DNA from: Rhodococcus sp. 4CII
GTDB lineage: Bacteria; Actinomycetota; Actinomycetes; Mycobacteriales; Mycobacteriaceae
Direction: 5' to 3'
NCBI RefSeq assembly: GCF_014256275.1
Contig: NZ_JACCFE010000002.1
Location: 5,374,001 to 5,438,000 of the forward strand
Length of the DNA: 64,000 bases
Made by a program: the position numbers and the translations under genes. The notes beneath the pieces were generated by a model that was given only the letters and a program-made list of their open reading frames with translations, was not told where the DNA came from and did no database searches. Numbering within the stretch: position 1 is the first letter of the stretch; each line of letters begins with the position of its first letter. Shown in pieces: positions 17,101 to 24,695 of the stretch.

Positions 17101-17272
17101 GCCGAGTGTGTGGCAGCCCGCCGTCACCGGTGTGATCGTCGAGAACAAGGTGGAATGCGACCACCTGAGGATGACCACACCGGAAGCCCTCGCGGTCATC
17201 GGGCCGATCCTGGAGAGGGCCCTCGGGTCACGCCCCGATCGCGCCGCCGATGACGGACCAGGACTGCCGTAG
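14183..17272 (+). CDS. NRPS, C-terminal part (rest of C domain-A-PCP-TE)
   Basis: Same reading frame as the middle piece. The coding context resumes at about 14122 with IAVGTPVAGRGEAALDD, and the first in-frame ATG is 14183. The remaining C-domain half (through about 14640) is followed by A3 (about 14690-16170) with TSGSTGTPKG, NGYGPTE, YRTGD and GKLDRRSLP; PCP3 with LGGNSLVATR (Ser codon 16301); and a type I thioesterase with FCVHPAGG, GWSLGG (Ser codon 16706), a likely acid in MMDSY and CDHLRM for the His. The TE marks the end of the assembly line and releases the product by hydrolysis or cyclisation. A3 uses ordinary C/G-balanced codons, unlike A1 and A2. The 3' end overlaps the convergent mycolyltransferase gene by 45 bp. 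Confidence 0.87.
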   Translation: MFVNTVVLRTLVSDASPFSALLEQVRDVDLGAYAHAEVPFEKVVEALDPPRSTAHSPLFQVLLEFQNVERPDLALPGVEVDGIDLGATIARFDLQLTLSEEYDDDGSPAGITAAFAYTTDLFDADTVAGLADRFVRMLDAAVSDSSIRVGDLDILDALERDELVPMRGFPAAVQRTLPDVLASGAALGHGAVAVSCEGVTLTYRELDERSNRLARELIQRGAAPETVVAVGVQRSIAWVLSVWAVAKSGAAYVPVDPALPSARIAGMLEDSGAVLGLTVTAHRDRLPGAVPWLLLDDPEVASAQSADPISDADRVRPLRVEHAAFLLYTSGSTGTPKGVVLTHSGLANLAVEERERFASMHGARVSHLASPSFDASVFELLMAFAVGATLVVVPPTIFGGRELAELLEAEQVTHAFFTPTILDTLRPEDLPSLRILAVAGERFPPELADRWTPGRFVFNGYGPTEATVQTTISEVLSSDESVNVGGPGRGVDVIVVNTWLQPVPVGVVGELYVAGPGLARGYHRRPALTSASFVANPFGEPGSRMYRTGDLVRWTDIGRLEYVGRNDFQVKIRGQRVELGEIESVLARCDGVGRAAVTVHGGTGGVLVGYVTAEAGASLDTAELLRFAGAHLAPYMVPTQVVVLDRLPVGRTGKLDRRSLPAPVLAPRQFRAPAGPAQQAVADVFADVLGLDRVGADDDFFALGGNSLVATRVASALRDRLGTDVVLQWIFRHPTPEGLAHRITDPSVLGDRPSDDVLNVVVPFRAGGTRPALFCVHPAGGLALGYAGLVKYLAPDRPMYGLQLPILSGGTTFDSMAQLAHRYVVEMRAVQPDGPYHLLGWSLGGVIAQAIAVELRESGAEVGTLAMMDSYVAEGDDFGDLEVNAEEWLHGLGVEFEGADDTGTSYREQLVEMLGRSFGRDPAFASALLGRISTGLANSKQISTGYRPRVFDGDLLFFSAAQSADGEEGERPSPSVWQPAVTGVIVENKVECDHLRMTTPEALAVIGPILERALGSRPDRAADDGPGLP

Positions 17273-18187
17273 CTCCGACTCGAACAACCCCCACGAATGG
17301 GTGCCCTGCGGAAGGTAGGCGAACGTGGCGGGAATGCCCAGCGTCTGCAGCCGCGACTGGAACGTTGTCGCACACACGTTGGTCACCATCTCGACGACGC
17401 TGCCGCCGATCGTCTGCGGCACCACCAGCACGGGGTCGTGGTTGTCGATGCTGCCGGGAACCCCGTTGCCGCTGGAGACGAACAGCTCTGTGCCACGCAG
17501 ACGTTCGGCGTTGAGCATCGGATCGTGCACACGCCACTCGGGGTCCCCGGCGGGACCCCACATGTTGGCGGCATTGCCCCCGCCGCGCAATTCGACCATC
17601 GACCGCACCATCGCCTGCCCGAGCAGCCCGCTCGTGGCGGCGCACCCGCTGTACGAGCCGACGGCACGGTAGAACCCCGGAGCCTGGATCGCGAGGTCGA
17701 GGACGGCGCTGCCGGCCATGGACACCCCGCCGATTGCACTGACTCCCGTGGTAGCGAACCGGCTGTCGATGGCGGCGGGAAGTTCGCTCGTCAGGTACGT
17801 CTGCCACTTGTTCCGGCCGAGGACCGGATCGTCGGTGTTCCAGTCGGTGTACATGCTGTACTGGCCGCCGATCGGCATTACCACGTTGACGTGCTTGTCG
17901 GCGAAGAACTCCCGCACACCGGTATTGTTGAACCAGGAGATCCCGTCCGACCCGCCGCCGATACCGGTGAGCAGATAGAACGTGGGTGCCGGACCGCCCG
18001 TCGAGGGCGAGAGGACGTCGTTGGCCACCGACCGGCCCATCGACTCCGAATACACCTCCACCCGGGTGACCCGGGGCTCGGCCGAGGCCGGTCGCGGGGC
18101 GATCACGACCCACGAGGCCACCACCAGCAACAAGACCGCCCATGCGCGCAGCACGGTCACGGATCGCAGAGCTTCGAACGGTCGCAT
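17228..18187 (-). CDS. Antigen 85-type mycolyltransferase (esterase D family), secreted
   Basis: 319 aa with an N-terminal signal peptide: basic start, a hydrophobic run at about residues 12-30, and a likely cut after ASA near 36. The alpha/beta-hydrolase fold of the Fbp family follows, with the nucleophile in GGVSMAGSAVLDLA (family usual GLSMAGSSALTLA), and the catalytic His in GTHSWGLFESEL near the end. Members move mycolic acids onto trehalose and arabinogalactan in the cell envelope of mycolata. A lone Fbp paralogue fits the multiple copies these genera carry. The gene is convergent with the NRPS, overlapping its last 45 bp, and divergent from the DUF202 gene. HSWGLF replaces the HSWxYW usual in the mycobacterial Ag85 proteins, so substrate preference may differ. 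Confidence 0.85.
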   Translation of the reverse strand: MRPFEALRSVTVLRAWAVLLLVVASWVVIAPRPASAEPRVTRVEVYSESMGRSVANDVLSPSTGGPAPTFYLLTGIGGGSDGISWFNNTGVREFFADKHVNVVMPIGGQYSMYTDWNTDDPVLGRNKWQTYLTSELPAAIDSRFATTGVSAIGGVSMAGSAVLDLAIQAPGFYRAVGSYSGCAATSGLLGQAMVRSMVELRGGGNAANMWGPAGDPEWRVHDPMLNAERLRGTELFVSSGNGVPGSIDNHDPVLVVPQTIGGSVVEMVTNVCATTFQSRLQTLGIPATFAYLPQGTHSWGLFESELRQSWSVIGGAIGA

Positions 18188-18279
18188 GGACGCCCCCTGG
18201 CTGTGGCCTGCCCTTCCAATCTAGGACGGCGGGGCACCTGCTTGGTGCGGTTCCGGCGAACCGGTGTAAAGATGATTCG

Positions 18280-18621
18280 GTGACCGACAACGACCGGCCC
18301 GACGAGCGATTCACCCTCGCCAGCGAGCGGACGTTCCTCGCGTGGATGCGGAGTTCGCTCGCACTCCTCGCCGGCGGTATCGCCATGATCCACCTCGTCC
18401 CCGAGTTCAGTACCGGGTGGGTGCGAACCACTCTGGGCCTGATCCTGATCGGACTCGCGGCGGCCGCCGCCCTCGTCGGCATGCGACGGTGGTCCCAGGT
18501 CGAGAAGGCACTCCGCGACGGCGCACCCATGCCGCCACCGCACGAGTTGTGGTTGTTCGCGGTGACACTGACGGTGGTGGCACTGGGAGCGGCGGTCGCC
18601 AGCCTGGTGGCTGCGCTCTAA
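18280..18621 (+). CDS. DUF202 (YidH-like) small membrane protein
   Basis: 113 aa from GTG 18280. I chose this start because the next residues (MTDNDRPDERFTLASERTFL) form the normal beginning of the family, whereas the frame upstream is not conserved-looking. Three hydrophobic segments lie at about residues 22-42, 48-66 and 88-112. The signature ERTFLAWMRSSLALLAGG is typical of the family. No biochemical function is established for DUF202. The gene ends 55 bp before fgd and may share its transcript, which is inference only. Confidence 0.8.
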   Translation: MTDNDRPDERFTLASERTFLAWMRSSLALLAGGIAMIHLVPEFSTGWVRTTLGLILIGLAAAAALVGMRRWSQVEKALRDGAPMPPPHELWLFAVTLTVVALGAAVASLVAAL

Positions 18622-18676
18622 CCTGCAGAAGAGGTTTGCACCGCGCGAACCGGACGTGAAGACGAAGGAGTACACG

Positions 18677-19684
18677 GTGGCCCACGAACTCAAGCTCGGT
18701 TACAAGGCGTCCGCGGAGCAGTTCGGTCCGCGGGAGTTGGTGGAGCTGGGTGTTCTGGCGGAGCGGCACGGGATGGATTCGGCGACGGTGTCGGATCATT
18801 TCCAGCCGTGGCGGCACGAGGGTGGTCATGCGCCGTTCTCGCTGGCGTGGATGACCGCGGTCGGCGAACGCACCGAACGGTTGCAGTTGGGGACGTCGGT
18901 GATGACGCCGACGTTCCGGTACAACCCGGCGGTGGTGGCGCAGGCGTTCGCGACGATGGGATGTCTGTATCCGGGGCGGATCATGCTCGGGGTCGGTACC
19001 GGTGAGGCGCTCAACGAGATCGCGACCGGTTTCGCCGGTCCGTGGCCGGAGTTCAAGGAGCGGTTCGCGCGGTTGCGGGAGGCCGTCGCCTTGATGCGCG
19101 AGCTGTGGCTCGGTGACCGGGTGAACTTCGAAGGCAACTACTACAAGACGGTCGGAGCATCGATCTACGACGTGCCCGAGGGTGGGATCCCGGTGTACAT
19201 CGCGGCCGGTGGTCCGGTGGTGGCCCGGTACGCGGGCCGGTCCGGTGACGGGTTCATCTGCACCTCGGGTAAGGGCATGGAGTTGTACACCGACAAGCTG
19301 ATGCCGGCGGTCGCGGAGGGTGCGGCGAAGGCGGAGCGCGATGTCGCGGAGATCGACAAGATGATCGAGATCAAGATTTCGTACGACACGGATCCGGAGT
19401 TGGCGCTGGAGAACACCCGGTTCTGGGCGCCGCTGTCGCTGACGCCGGAGCAGAAGCATTCGATCGACGATCCGATCGAGATGGAGAAGGCGGCCGATGC
19501 GCTGCCGATCGAGCAGGTCGCGAAGCGGTGGATCGTGGCGTCGGATCCGGATGAGGCGGTCGCGCAGATCCGCCCCTATCTCGATGCCGGTTTGAACCAT
19601 CTCGTGTTCCACGCGCCGGGGCACGATCAGAAGCGGTTCCTGGAATTGTTCGAGCGCGATCTCGCACCCCGGCTGCGGGGGTAG
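18677..19684 (+). CDS. fgd: F420-dependent glucose-6-phosphate dehydrogenase
   Basis: 335 aa from GTG 18677, chosen because GAAGGAG lies 7 bp upstream and the protein then begins MAHELKLGYKASAEQF, as in the mycobacterial enzyme. It is a luciferase-like TIM barrel throughout. Conserved stretches include TVSDHFQPWRHEGGHAPFS, GTSVMTPTFRYNP, GVGTGEALNE, FICTSGKG and SIDDPIEMEKAADALP, all as recalled for Mtb FGD1. It oxidises glucose-6-phosphate to 6-phosphogluconolactone and reduces coenzyme F420 to F420H2, feeding F420H2-dependent reductases. One such reductase candidate is encoded at 20813-21322. Codon use is richer in GTG/TTG/CGG than in neighbouring genes. Confidence 0.97.
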   Translation: MAHELKLGYKASAEQFGPRELVELGVLAERHGMDSATVSDHFQPWRHEGGHAPFSLAWMTAVGERTERLQLGTSVMTPTFRYNPAVVAQAFATMGCLYPGRIMLGVGTGEALNEIATGFAGPWPEFKERFARLREAVALMRELWLGDRVNFEGNYYKTVGASIYDVPEGGIPVYIAAGGPVVARYAGRSGDGFICTSGKGMELYTDKLMPAVAEGAAKAERDVAEIDKMIEIKISYDTDPELALENTRFWAPLSLTPEQKHSIDDPIEMEKAADALPIEQVAKRWIVASDPDEAVAQIRPYLDAGLNHLVFHAPGHDQKRFLELFERDLAPRLRG

Positions 19685-19742
19685 GCGGCTTCGCCGCCCG
19701 TGCGTGGTCAAGGAGTGCAGGGACTCGTCAACCACTCACGGG
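19684..19742 (+). terminator. Hairpin at the fgd stop plus an intergenic palindrome
   Basis: The last base of the fgd stop begins a perfect 6-bp stem (GGCGGC/GCCGCC, 3-nt loop, 19684-19698). An imperfect palindrome follows, with arms CCCGTGCGTGGT and ACCACTCACGGG (19697-19742). No T-run follows, which is common for actinobacterial terminators. The palindrome resembles the one between the cyclase and thiD genes (37502-37543). Confidence 0.5.
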
Positions 19743-19896
19743 CGCCGAGCGCCGGACGTCAAGCCCTCGGTGATGATCCCCACAACTCCGACTCGAGGCT
19801 TGCTCAAAATTTGCCGATCGTCTGTAGTGGGTTCTCGGCAGCGGGCGTGGATGTTCCCTTGCCCTGGCATCCACCCTGCAGAAAGCGAACGAACTC

Positions 19897-20163
19897 ATGT
19901 CTGATCAGAAGAGCGCCGCACAGCCCCACAGCCCCGATGTCGTCGTCGGCGCACGCGTTCGGGTCCGTCGCGACTCCGATGCACTCGCGCCGGGTGTCGT
20001 GATCGAGGATTTCGCGGACCTGTCCCAGTCGGAGGGTCTGCTCGGACGGGATTGGGCGCCCGTGCACCGGTGGGCCGTCGCTCTCGACGACGGACGCCTC
20101 GTGTTCGCGGACGACGGCGAACTCGACCTCGACACCGAAGCGCGGCAGGCGGAGTGCGCCTGA
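19897..20163 (+). CDS. Small hypothetical protein
   Basis: 88 aa from ATG 19897. GAAAGCGAA lies about 8 bp upstream as a weak ribosome binding site. It is acidic, with no signal peptide or membrane segment. A short beta-rich core (VVVGARVRVRRDS, APGVVIEDFADL, RWAVALDDGRLVFADDGEL) looks like a small barrel of the type in KOW/SH3-like domains, but I cannot name a family. Codon positions look properly coding (GC-rich third positions). It lies between fgd and a patch of decayed genes, and its stop is directly followed by the acyltransferase remnant on the other strand. Function unknown. Confidence 0.6.
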   Translation: MSDQKSAAQPHSPDVVVGARVRVRRDSDALAPGVVIEDFADLSQSEGLLGRDWAPVHRWAVALDDGRLVFADDGELDLDTEARQAECA

Positions 20164-20164
20164 C

Positions 20165-20359
20165 TCACCCGAGTCGGTCGGCGATCTCCTGAAGTTGCTC
20201 GACCGTCCCTGCTGCGATGGTCCGCAGATGCTCGGTGACGACGGAGATCGGCCAGTCCCACCACGCGATCTGCACCAGCGCGGCGACCTCGGATTCCGAG
20301 TAGCGGTCCTTGATGTGGACGGCCGGGTTCCCGCCCACGACCGCATAGTCCGGGTCGGG
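20165..20359 (-). pseudogene. Remnant of a Vat/CatB-type hexapeptide acetyltransferase (C-terminal 64 aa)
   Basis: The frame encodes PDYAVVGGNPAVHIKDRY followed by IAWWDWPISVV, the C-terminal signature of xenobiotic (streptogramin/chloramphenicol-type) acetyltransferases with a left-handed beta-helix. The hexapeptide-repeat body that carries the active site is absent. Further upstream the frame stays open to 20677 but reads as shadow of another gene. This is a truncated, non-functional remnant. Confidence 0.7.
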
Positions 20360-20423
20360 TCCGGCGCGGCACCGCAAGGCGGTCTCGGAGCGGCGGGTGA
20401 CGACGCGGCCGGCGCCGGAAACG

Positions 20424-20780
20424 ATGGCGTATCTGGGTGTGCTGATGCCGGTGGCGCAGGCGGTGTGTCGATCTGCGGGATCGGACGTGCCGGACGCTGT
20501 GGTGTGATGCGCCGATCCGCCATCACGATCACATCCGGTCGCATGACAGGTCGGGTCGGACCAGCGCACGCAACGGGTCCGGACTGTGCGAGGCGTGCAA
20601 TTATGCGAAGGAGGCACCGGGGAGGTGGTCCGCCCGGTCACCCGCCGGGGCGGTAGGCATGAGATCGATCTCGGCACCCCGACCGGGCACCATTACCGAT
20701 CGACCGCGCCACCGTTGCCGACACCGGCACGAGATTCGGTCGCCGAAGCGGTCCTGAGCGCACAGCTGCGCGCGTCATGA
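20424..20780 (+). pseudogene. Remnant of an HNH endonuclease (DUF222-HNH type), frameshifted
   Basis: Three pieces of one protein family occur in order but in different frames: MAYLGVLMPVAQAVC (from 20424), then LRDRTCRTLWCDAPIRHHDH and GSGLCEACNYAKEAPG (about 20473-20630), then TPTGHHYRSTAPPLPTPARD to a TGA at 20778. They match the C-terminal part of the abundant Rhodococcus/mycobacterial HNH proteins. Most of the N-terminal DUF222 region is missing and at least two frame changes are present. The HHDH and CxxCN metal/catalytic residues survive in the middle piece. Confidence 0.75.
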
Positions 20781-20812
20781 ACGTGCGCCGAGTTGCCGCA
20801 GCGCGGAGCTTC

Positions 20813-21322
20813 TCACGCGGCGGTGAGAGCGAACACGCGCATGTTGCGGTGGGTGCGGTGTTCGTAGACACCGTAGACACGGACCATGTCGTCGAATTCG
20901 CGGTAGATGCGCGTCCGTTCGGGTTCGGCGAGGAGAGTGGCGGTGACGGGGATGTCCTTACCGCCGATCGTGACCGTTGCGTTCGGCTGCGCCAGGAGGT
21001 TCCCGGACCATGCCGGGTGGTGCTCCTGCCCGAAGTTGCTGCCGACGACGAAGATCTGCTCGCCTTCGCGGTAGTACAGCAGCGGGCTGGTCCGCGGCTT
21101 CCCCGACTTGCGACCGGTGGTGGTCAGCAGGACAACGGGTGCGGCGATGGGACCGAGGATCGTGAATCGTCCCCTGCTCCTCTCGAGCAGTCGGCGGTCG
21201 ACACCGGCGAGTTTCCGGATCACCCACGATCCGGGCCTGGTGGCGGCGAACGCGGTCGCGGGTTCGCGGAGGAAGCTGGTCTCGCTGCCCCACCGGACTT
21301 CGGGGAAGGGTGATTCGGCCAT
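20813..21322 (-). CDS. Deazaflavin (F420)-dependent nitroreductase family protein
   Basis: 169 aa, a split beta-barrel flavin-fold protein. Key motif: LLTTTGRKSGKPRTSPLLYY, then VGSNFGQEHHPAWSGNLLAQ and VTATLLAEPERTRIYREF, all typical of the Ddn/Rv1558-like group. These enzymes bind F420H2 and reduce quinones or nitro compounds. The start gives MAESPFPEVRWGSETSFL. The position a short distance from fgd, which makes F420H2, fits a functional link, though both are common in this phylum. It is divergent from pta, and their 5' ends are about 60 bp apart. Confidence 0.85.
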   Translation of the reverse strand: MAESPFPEVRWGSETSFLREPATAFAATRPGSWVIRKLAGVDRRLLERSRGRFTILGPIAAPVVLLTTTGRKSGKPRTSPLLYYREGEQIFVVGSNFGQEHHPAWSGNLLAQPNATVTIGGKDIPVTATLLAEPERTRIYREFDDMVRVYGVYEHRTHRNMRVFALTAA

Positions 21323-21384
21323 ACGTCATCTCACCGGTGGGCGGGAGCGGTGTCAATCGCGCCGCGCCGGTAGCCGGATACGCT

Positions 21385-23493
21385 ATGGCCATGGCTGCGC
21401 CCGCGACAACTCCGCCCGCACGTCCCCTGCCGTCGAGTGTCTATATCGCCTCACCGGAGGGCGACACCGGCAAGTCCACCATCGCGTTGGGTGTCCTGCA
21501 GATGCTGTGTGCGTCGGCGGCCCGGGTGGGGGTCTTCCGTCCGATCGCGCGGTCGACGGAGGAAACCGATTACATCCTCGAGTTGCTCCTCGAACACACG
21601 ACGGCCGACCTCGGCTACGAGGAGTCCCTGGGTGTCACGTACGAGCATGTGCACGCCGATCCGGAGGGTGCGCTCAGTGAGATCGTCGCCCGGTATCACC
21701 AGGTGGCGGCGCAGTGCGATGCGGTGGTTGTGATCGGCAGCGACTACACCGACGTCGCCAGCCCGAGCGAGCTGGGTTACAACGCGCGGATCGCCGTGAA
21801 TCTCGGTGCGCCGGTTCTGCTCGCCGTGCGGGGTGCCCGGCGCAGCCCGGAGGAAGTCGCGCATCTCGCCCACCTCTGCATCGGGGAACTGACCGCCCAC
21901 CACGCGCATCTGCTGGCCGTGATCGCGAATCGCTGCGACCCGGACGCACTCGATGCCGTCACCGAGGCGCTGCGGTCCACCGGTGTGCCCGCGTGGAGCC
22001 TGCCCGAGATCCCGCTGCTCATCGCCCCGACGATGGCCGAACTCCTCGATGCGATCGACGGCAGCCTGTTCAGTGGCGACCCAGAGTTGCTGCACCGCGA
22101 AGCGCTGCGGGTGCTGGTGGGCGGGATGACCGCCGAGCACATCCTCGAACGGTTGTCCGAGGGCACGGTGGTGATCGCGCCGGCCGACCGGTCCGACGTG
22201 CTGCTCGCGATGGTGAATGCGCATGAGGCCGAGGGTTTTCCGTCGCTGGCGGGGATCATCATGAACGGCGGGCTCACTCCGCATCCGTCGATCGCGAAAT
22301 TGATGGCGGGACTCAAGCCGCGGTTGCCCATTCTGACCACCGAATTGGGCACATTCGACACCGCGAGCGCGGCCGCTCAGACGCGGGGGCGGGTGGCGGT
22401 CGGTTCGCAGCGCAAGATCGACACCGCGCTGAGTGTGATGGAACTGCGAGTGGACGCGCCGACACTGCTGGAACGGTTGAAGTTGCCCATCCCGTCGGTG
22501 GTGACCCCGCAGATGTTCGAGTACCAGCTGATCGACCGTGCCCGCAGGGATCGCAAACACATCGTCCTGCCCGAGGGCGGCGACGATCGCATCCTCCGGG
22601 CGGCGGGCCGGTTGCTGCAACGACAGGTTGCGGAGCTGACCATCCTCGGCGACGAGGCGCAGGTGCGTCGTCGGGCGGCGGAGCTCGGCGTCGACCTCGG
22701 GGACTCGCAGGTTCTCGACCCCCGGTCGTCCGAACACGCCGTTCCGTTCGCGGAGGAGTACGCGCGGCTCCGCGCGCACAAGGGCATGACCGTCGACCGT
22801 GCCCGCGAGGTGATGTCGGACATCTCGTATTTCGGAACGATGATGGTGCACTTGGGGATCGCGGACGGCATGGTGTCGGGCGCCGCGCACACCACGGCGC
22901 ACACGATTCGTCCGTCGTTCGAGATCATCAAGACGCAACCGGGAGTGTCCACGGTGTCGAGTGTGTTCCTCATGTGCCTGTCCGACCGGGTGCTCGCCTA
23001 CGGTGACTGCGCCGTGGTACCCGACCCGACGTCGGAACAGCTTGCCGACATCGCGATCTCGTCGGCGCAGACGTCGTCCCAGTTCGGTATCGATCCCCGC
23101 ATCGCGATGTTGTCGTACTCCACGGGAGACTCCGGCAGCGGAGCGGACGTCGACAAGGTGCGTGCCGCGACGAAGCTCGTCCGTGAACGTCGCCCGGACC
23201 TTTTGGTGGAAGGTCCCATTCAGTACGACGCCGCCATCGAGCAGAGCGTCGCGGACAAGAAGATGCCGGATTCGGCGGTAGCCGGCAAGGCGACTGTGTT
23301 CATCTTCCCGGACCTCAACACCGGCAACAACACGTACAAGGCTGTGCAGCGCAGTGCCGGTGCCATCGCCGTCGGGCCGGTGTTGCAGGGTCTCAACAAA
23401 CCCGTCAACGACCTGTCGCGCGGGGCGCTCGTCGAGGACATCGTGAATACTGTGGCCATTACCGCGATCCAGGCGCAGGGAGCGCAGCAGTGA
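21385..23493 (+). CDS. pta: Phosphate acetyltransferase
   Basis: 702 aa from ATG 21385 (ATG 21391 is equally possible). The frame extends upstream, but those residues are not family-like. Three parts are visible: an N-terminal BioD-like P-loop domain (SPEGDTGKST, residues 23-32), a middle DRTGG domain (about 225-340), and a C-terminal PTA_PTB catalytic domain from about 375 (HIVLPEGGDDRILRAA, SYFGTMMVHLGIADGMVSGA, MLSYSTGDSGSG, FPDLNTGNNTYK). It interconverts acetyl-CoA and acetyl phosphate. The stop overlaps the ackA start by 4 bp, so Pta and AckA are coupled for acetate assimilation or overflow. Confidence 0.96.
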   Translation: MAMAAPATTPPARPLPSSVYIASPEGDTGKSTIALGVLQMLCASAARVGVFRPIARSTEETDYILELLLEHTTADLGYEESLGVTYEHVHADPEGALSEIVARYHQVAAQCDAVVVIGSDYTDVASPSELGYNARIAVNLGAPVLLAVRGARRSPEEVAHLAHLCIGELTAHHAHLLAVIANRCDPDALDAVTEALRSTGVPAWSLPEIPLLIAPTMAELLDAIDGSLFSGDPELLHREALRVLVGGMTAEHILERLSEGTVVIAPADRSDVLLAMVNAHEAEGFPSLAGIIMNGGLTPHPSIAKLMAGLKPRLPILTTELGTFDTASAAAQTRGRVAVGSQRKIDTALSVMELRVDAPTLLERLKLPIPSVVTPQMFEYQLIDRARRDRKHIVLPEGGDDRILRAAGRLLQRQVAELTILGDEAQVRRRAAELGVDLGDSQVLDPRSSEHAVPFAEEYARLRAHKGMTVDRAREVMSDISYFGTMMVHLGIADGMVSGAAHTTAHTIRPSFEIIKTQPGVSTVSSVFLMCLSDRVLAYGDCAVVPDPTSEQLADIAISSAQTSSQFGIDPRIAMLSYSTGDSGSGADVDKVRAATKLVRERRPDLLVEGPIQYDAAIEQSVADKKMPDSAVAGKATVFIFPDLNTGNNTYKAVQRSAGAIAVGPVLQGLNKPVNDLSRGALVEDIVNTVAITAIQAQGAQQ

Positions 23494-24692
23494 GCGAAGG
23501 CACCGCGGGTTCCGTGCTGGTCCTCAATTCGGGTTCGTCGTCGATCAAGTTCCAGTTGATCCACCCGGAGACCGGTGAGTCGTCGGCGTCCGGTCTCGTC
23601 GAACGGATCGGGGAGCCGGGAGGGCACATCGTCTATCACCACCGCACCGGTGTGGAGGAGCGCACCGTTCCGATCGCCGACCATCGTGTGGGGCTGAGGT
23701 TGGTGTCGGACATCGTCGCCGAGGTCGGCCGTCCGCTGCGGGACGCGGGGATCGTCGCGGTCGGGCATCGCATCGTCCACGGCGGCGACGTGTTCTTCGA
23801 ACCCACCGTGATCGACGACGCTGTGGTGCAGTCCATTTCGGACCTCTCGACCCTCGCTCCGCTGCACAATCCGGCGAACGTGCTCGGGATCGAGGTGGCG
23901 CGGGAGGAGTTGCCGGACATCCCGCACGTCGCCGTGTTCGACACAGCGTTCTTCCACACCCTCCCCGCGGAGGCGTCCACGTACGCGATCGACCGGAAGG
24001 TAGCAGAGGAGCACGCCATCCGGCGATACGGCTTCCACGGCACCTCGCATCAGTACGTCTCGGCGCAGGCGGCCGAGTTCCTCGGCAGGGACTTGTCGGA
24101 GCTGAATCAGATCGTGATGCACCTGGGGAACGGCGCGTCGGCGTCCGCGATCCGCGGCGGGCGGGCGATCGACACGAGCATGGGTCTGACGCCGCTCGAG
24201 GGACTGGTCATGGGCACGCGCTCCGGCGACGTCGATCCCGGTGTCCTCCTGCACCTGTACCGCGGCGGGATGGGCGTCGACCAGATCGACGACCTCTTGA
24301 ATCGGCACTCCGGTCTCAAGGGGCTGTCGGGGGTCAACGACTTCCGGGCGCTGCTGACACTCGTCGGCGAGGGCGACGGAGACGCGGCGTTGGCCTACGA
24401 CGTGTACGTGCACCGCCTCCGCAAATACATCGGCGCCTATCTCGTGGAACTGGGCGGCGTCGACGTCATCACGTTCACCGGGGGAGTCGGCGAGAACAAC
24501 GTCGACGTCCGCCGGGACAGCCTGGCCGGGCTTGCGCGTCTCGGGATCGTCGTCGACGACGACCGCAACCGGGTGAGTTCCCGCGAAGCCCGCCGCATCT
24601 CGGCGGACGAGTCCGGTGTCGAGGTACTGGTCGTGCCCACCGACGAGGAACTCGCGATCGCCCGCGCGGCGGCGGAGTTGATCGGGGCCTGA
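23490..24692 (+). CDS. ackA: Acetate kinase
   Basis: 400 aa from GTG 23490 (GTGA overlap with pta). ASKHA-fold motifs appear in order: VLNSGSSSIKFQL near the N-terminus, VGHRIVHGG, RRYGFHGTSHQYVS, HLGNGASASAI, DTSMGLTPLEGLVMGTRSGD and FTGGVGENN. The length is normal. It converts acetyl phosphate plus ADP to acetate plus ATP, and the reverse, completing the pathway begun by Pta. The stop is 3 bp from the pknG stop on the other strand, so the two operons converge with no room for a separate terminator. Confidence 0.97.
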   Translation: MSEGTAGSVLVLNSGSSSIKFQLIHPETGESSASGLVERIGEPGGHIVYHHRTGVEERTVPIADHRVGLRLVSDIVAEVGRPLRDAGIVAVGHRIVHGGDVFFEPTVIDDAVVQSISDLSTLAPLHNPANVLGIEVAREELPDIPHVAVFDTAFFHTLPAEASTYAIDRKVAEEHAIRRYGFHGTSHQYVSAQAAEFLGRDLSELNQIVMHLGNGASASAIRGGRAIDTSMGLTPLEGLVMGTRSGDVDPGVLLHLYRGGMGVDQIDDLLNRHSGLKGLSGVNDFRALLTLVGEGDGDAALAYDVYVHRLRKYIGAYLVELGGVDVITFTGGVGENNVDVRRDSLAGLARLGIVVDDDRNRVSSREARRISADESGVEVLVVPTDEELAIARAAAELIGA

Positions 24693-24695
24693 GGG

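Noticed and set aside
20165..20677. Complete 170-aa minus-strand gene
   Set aside because: Only the last 64 residues resemble a protein family; the rest is antisense to the HNH remnant.
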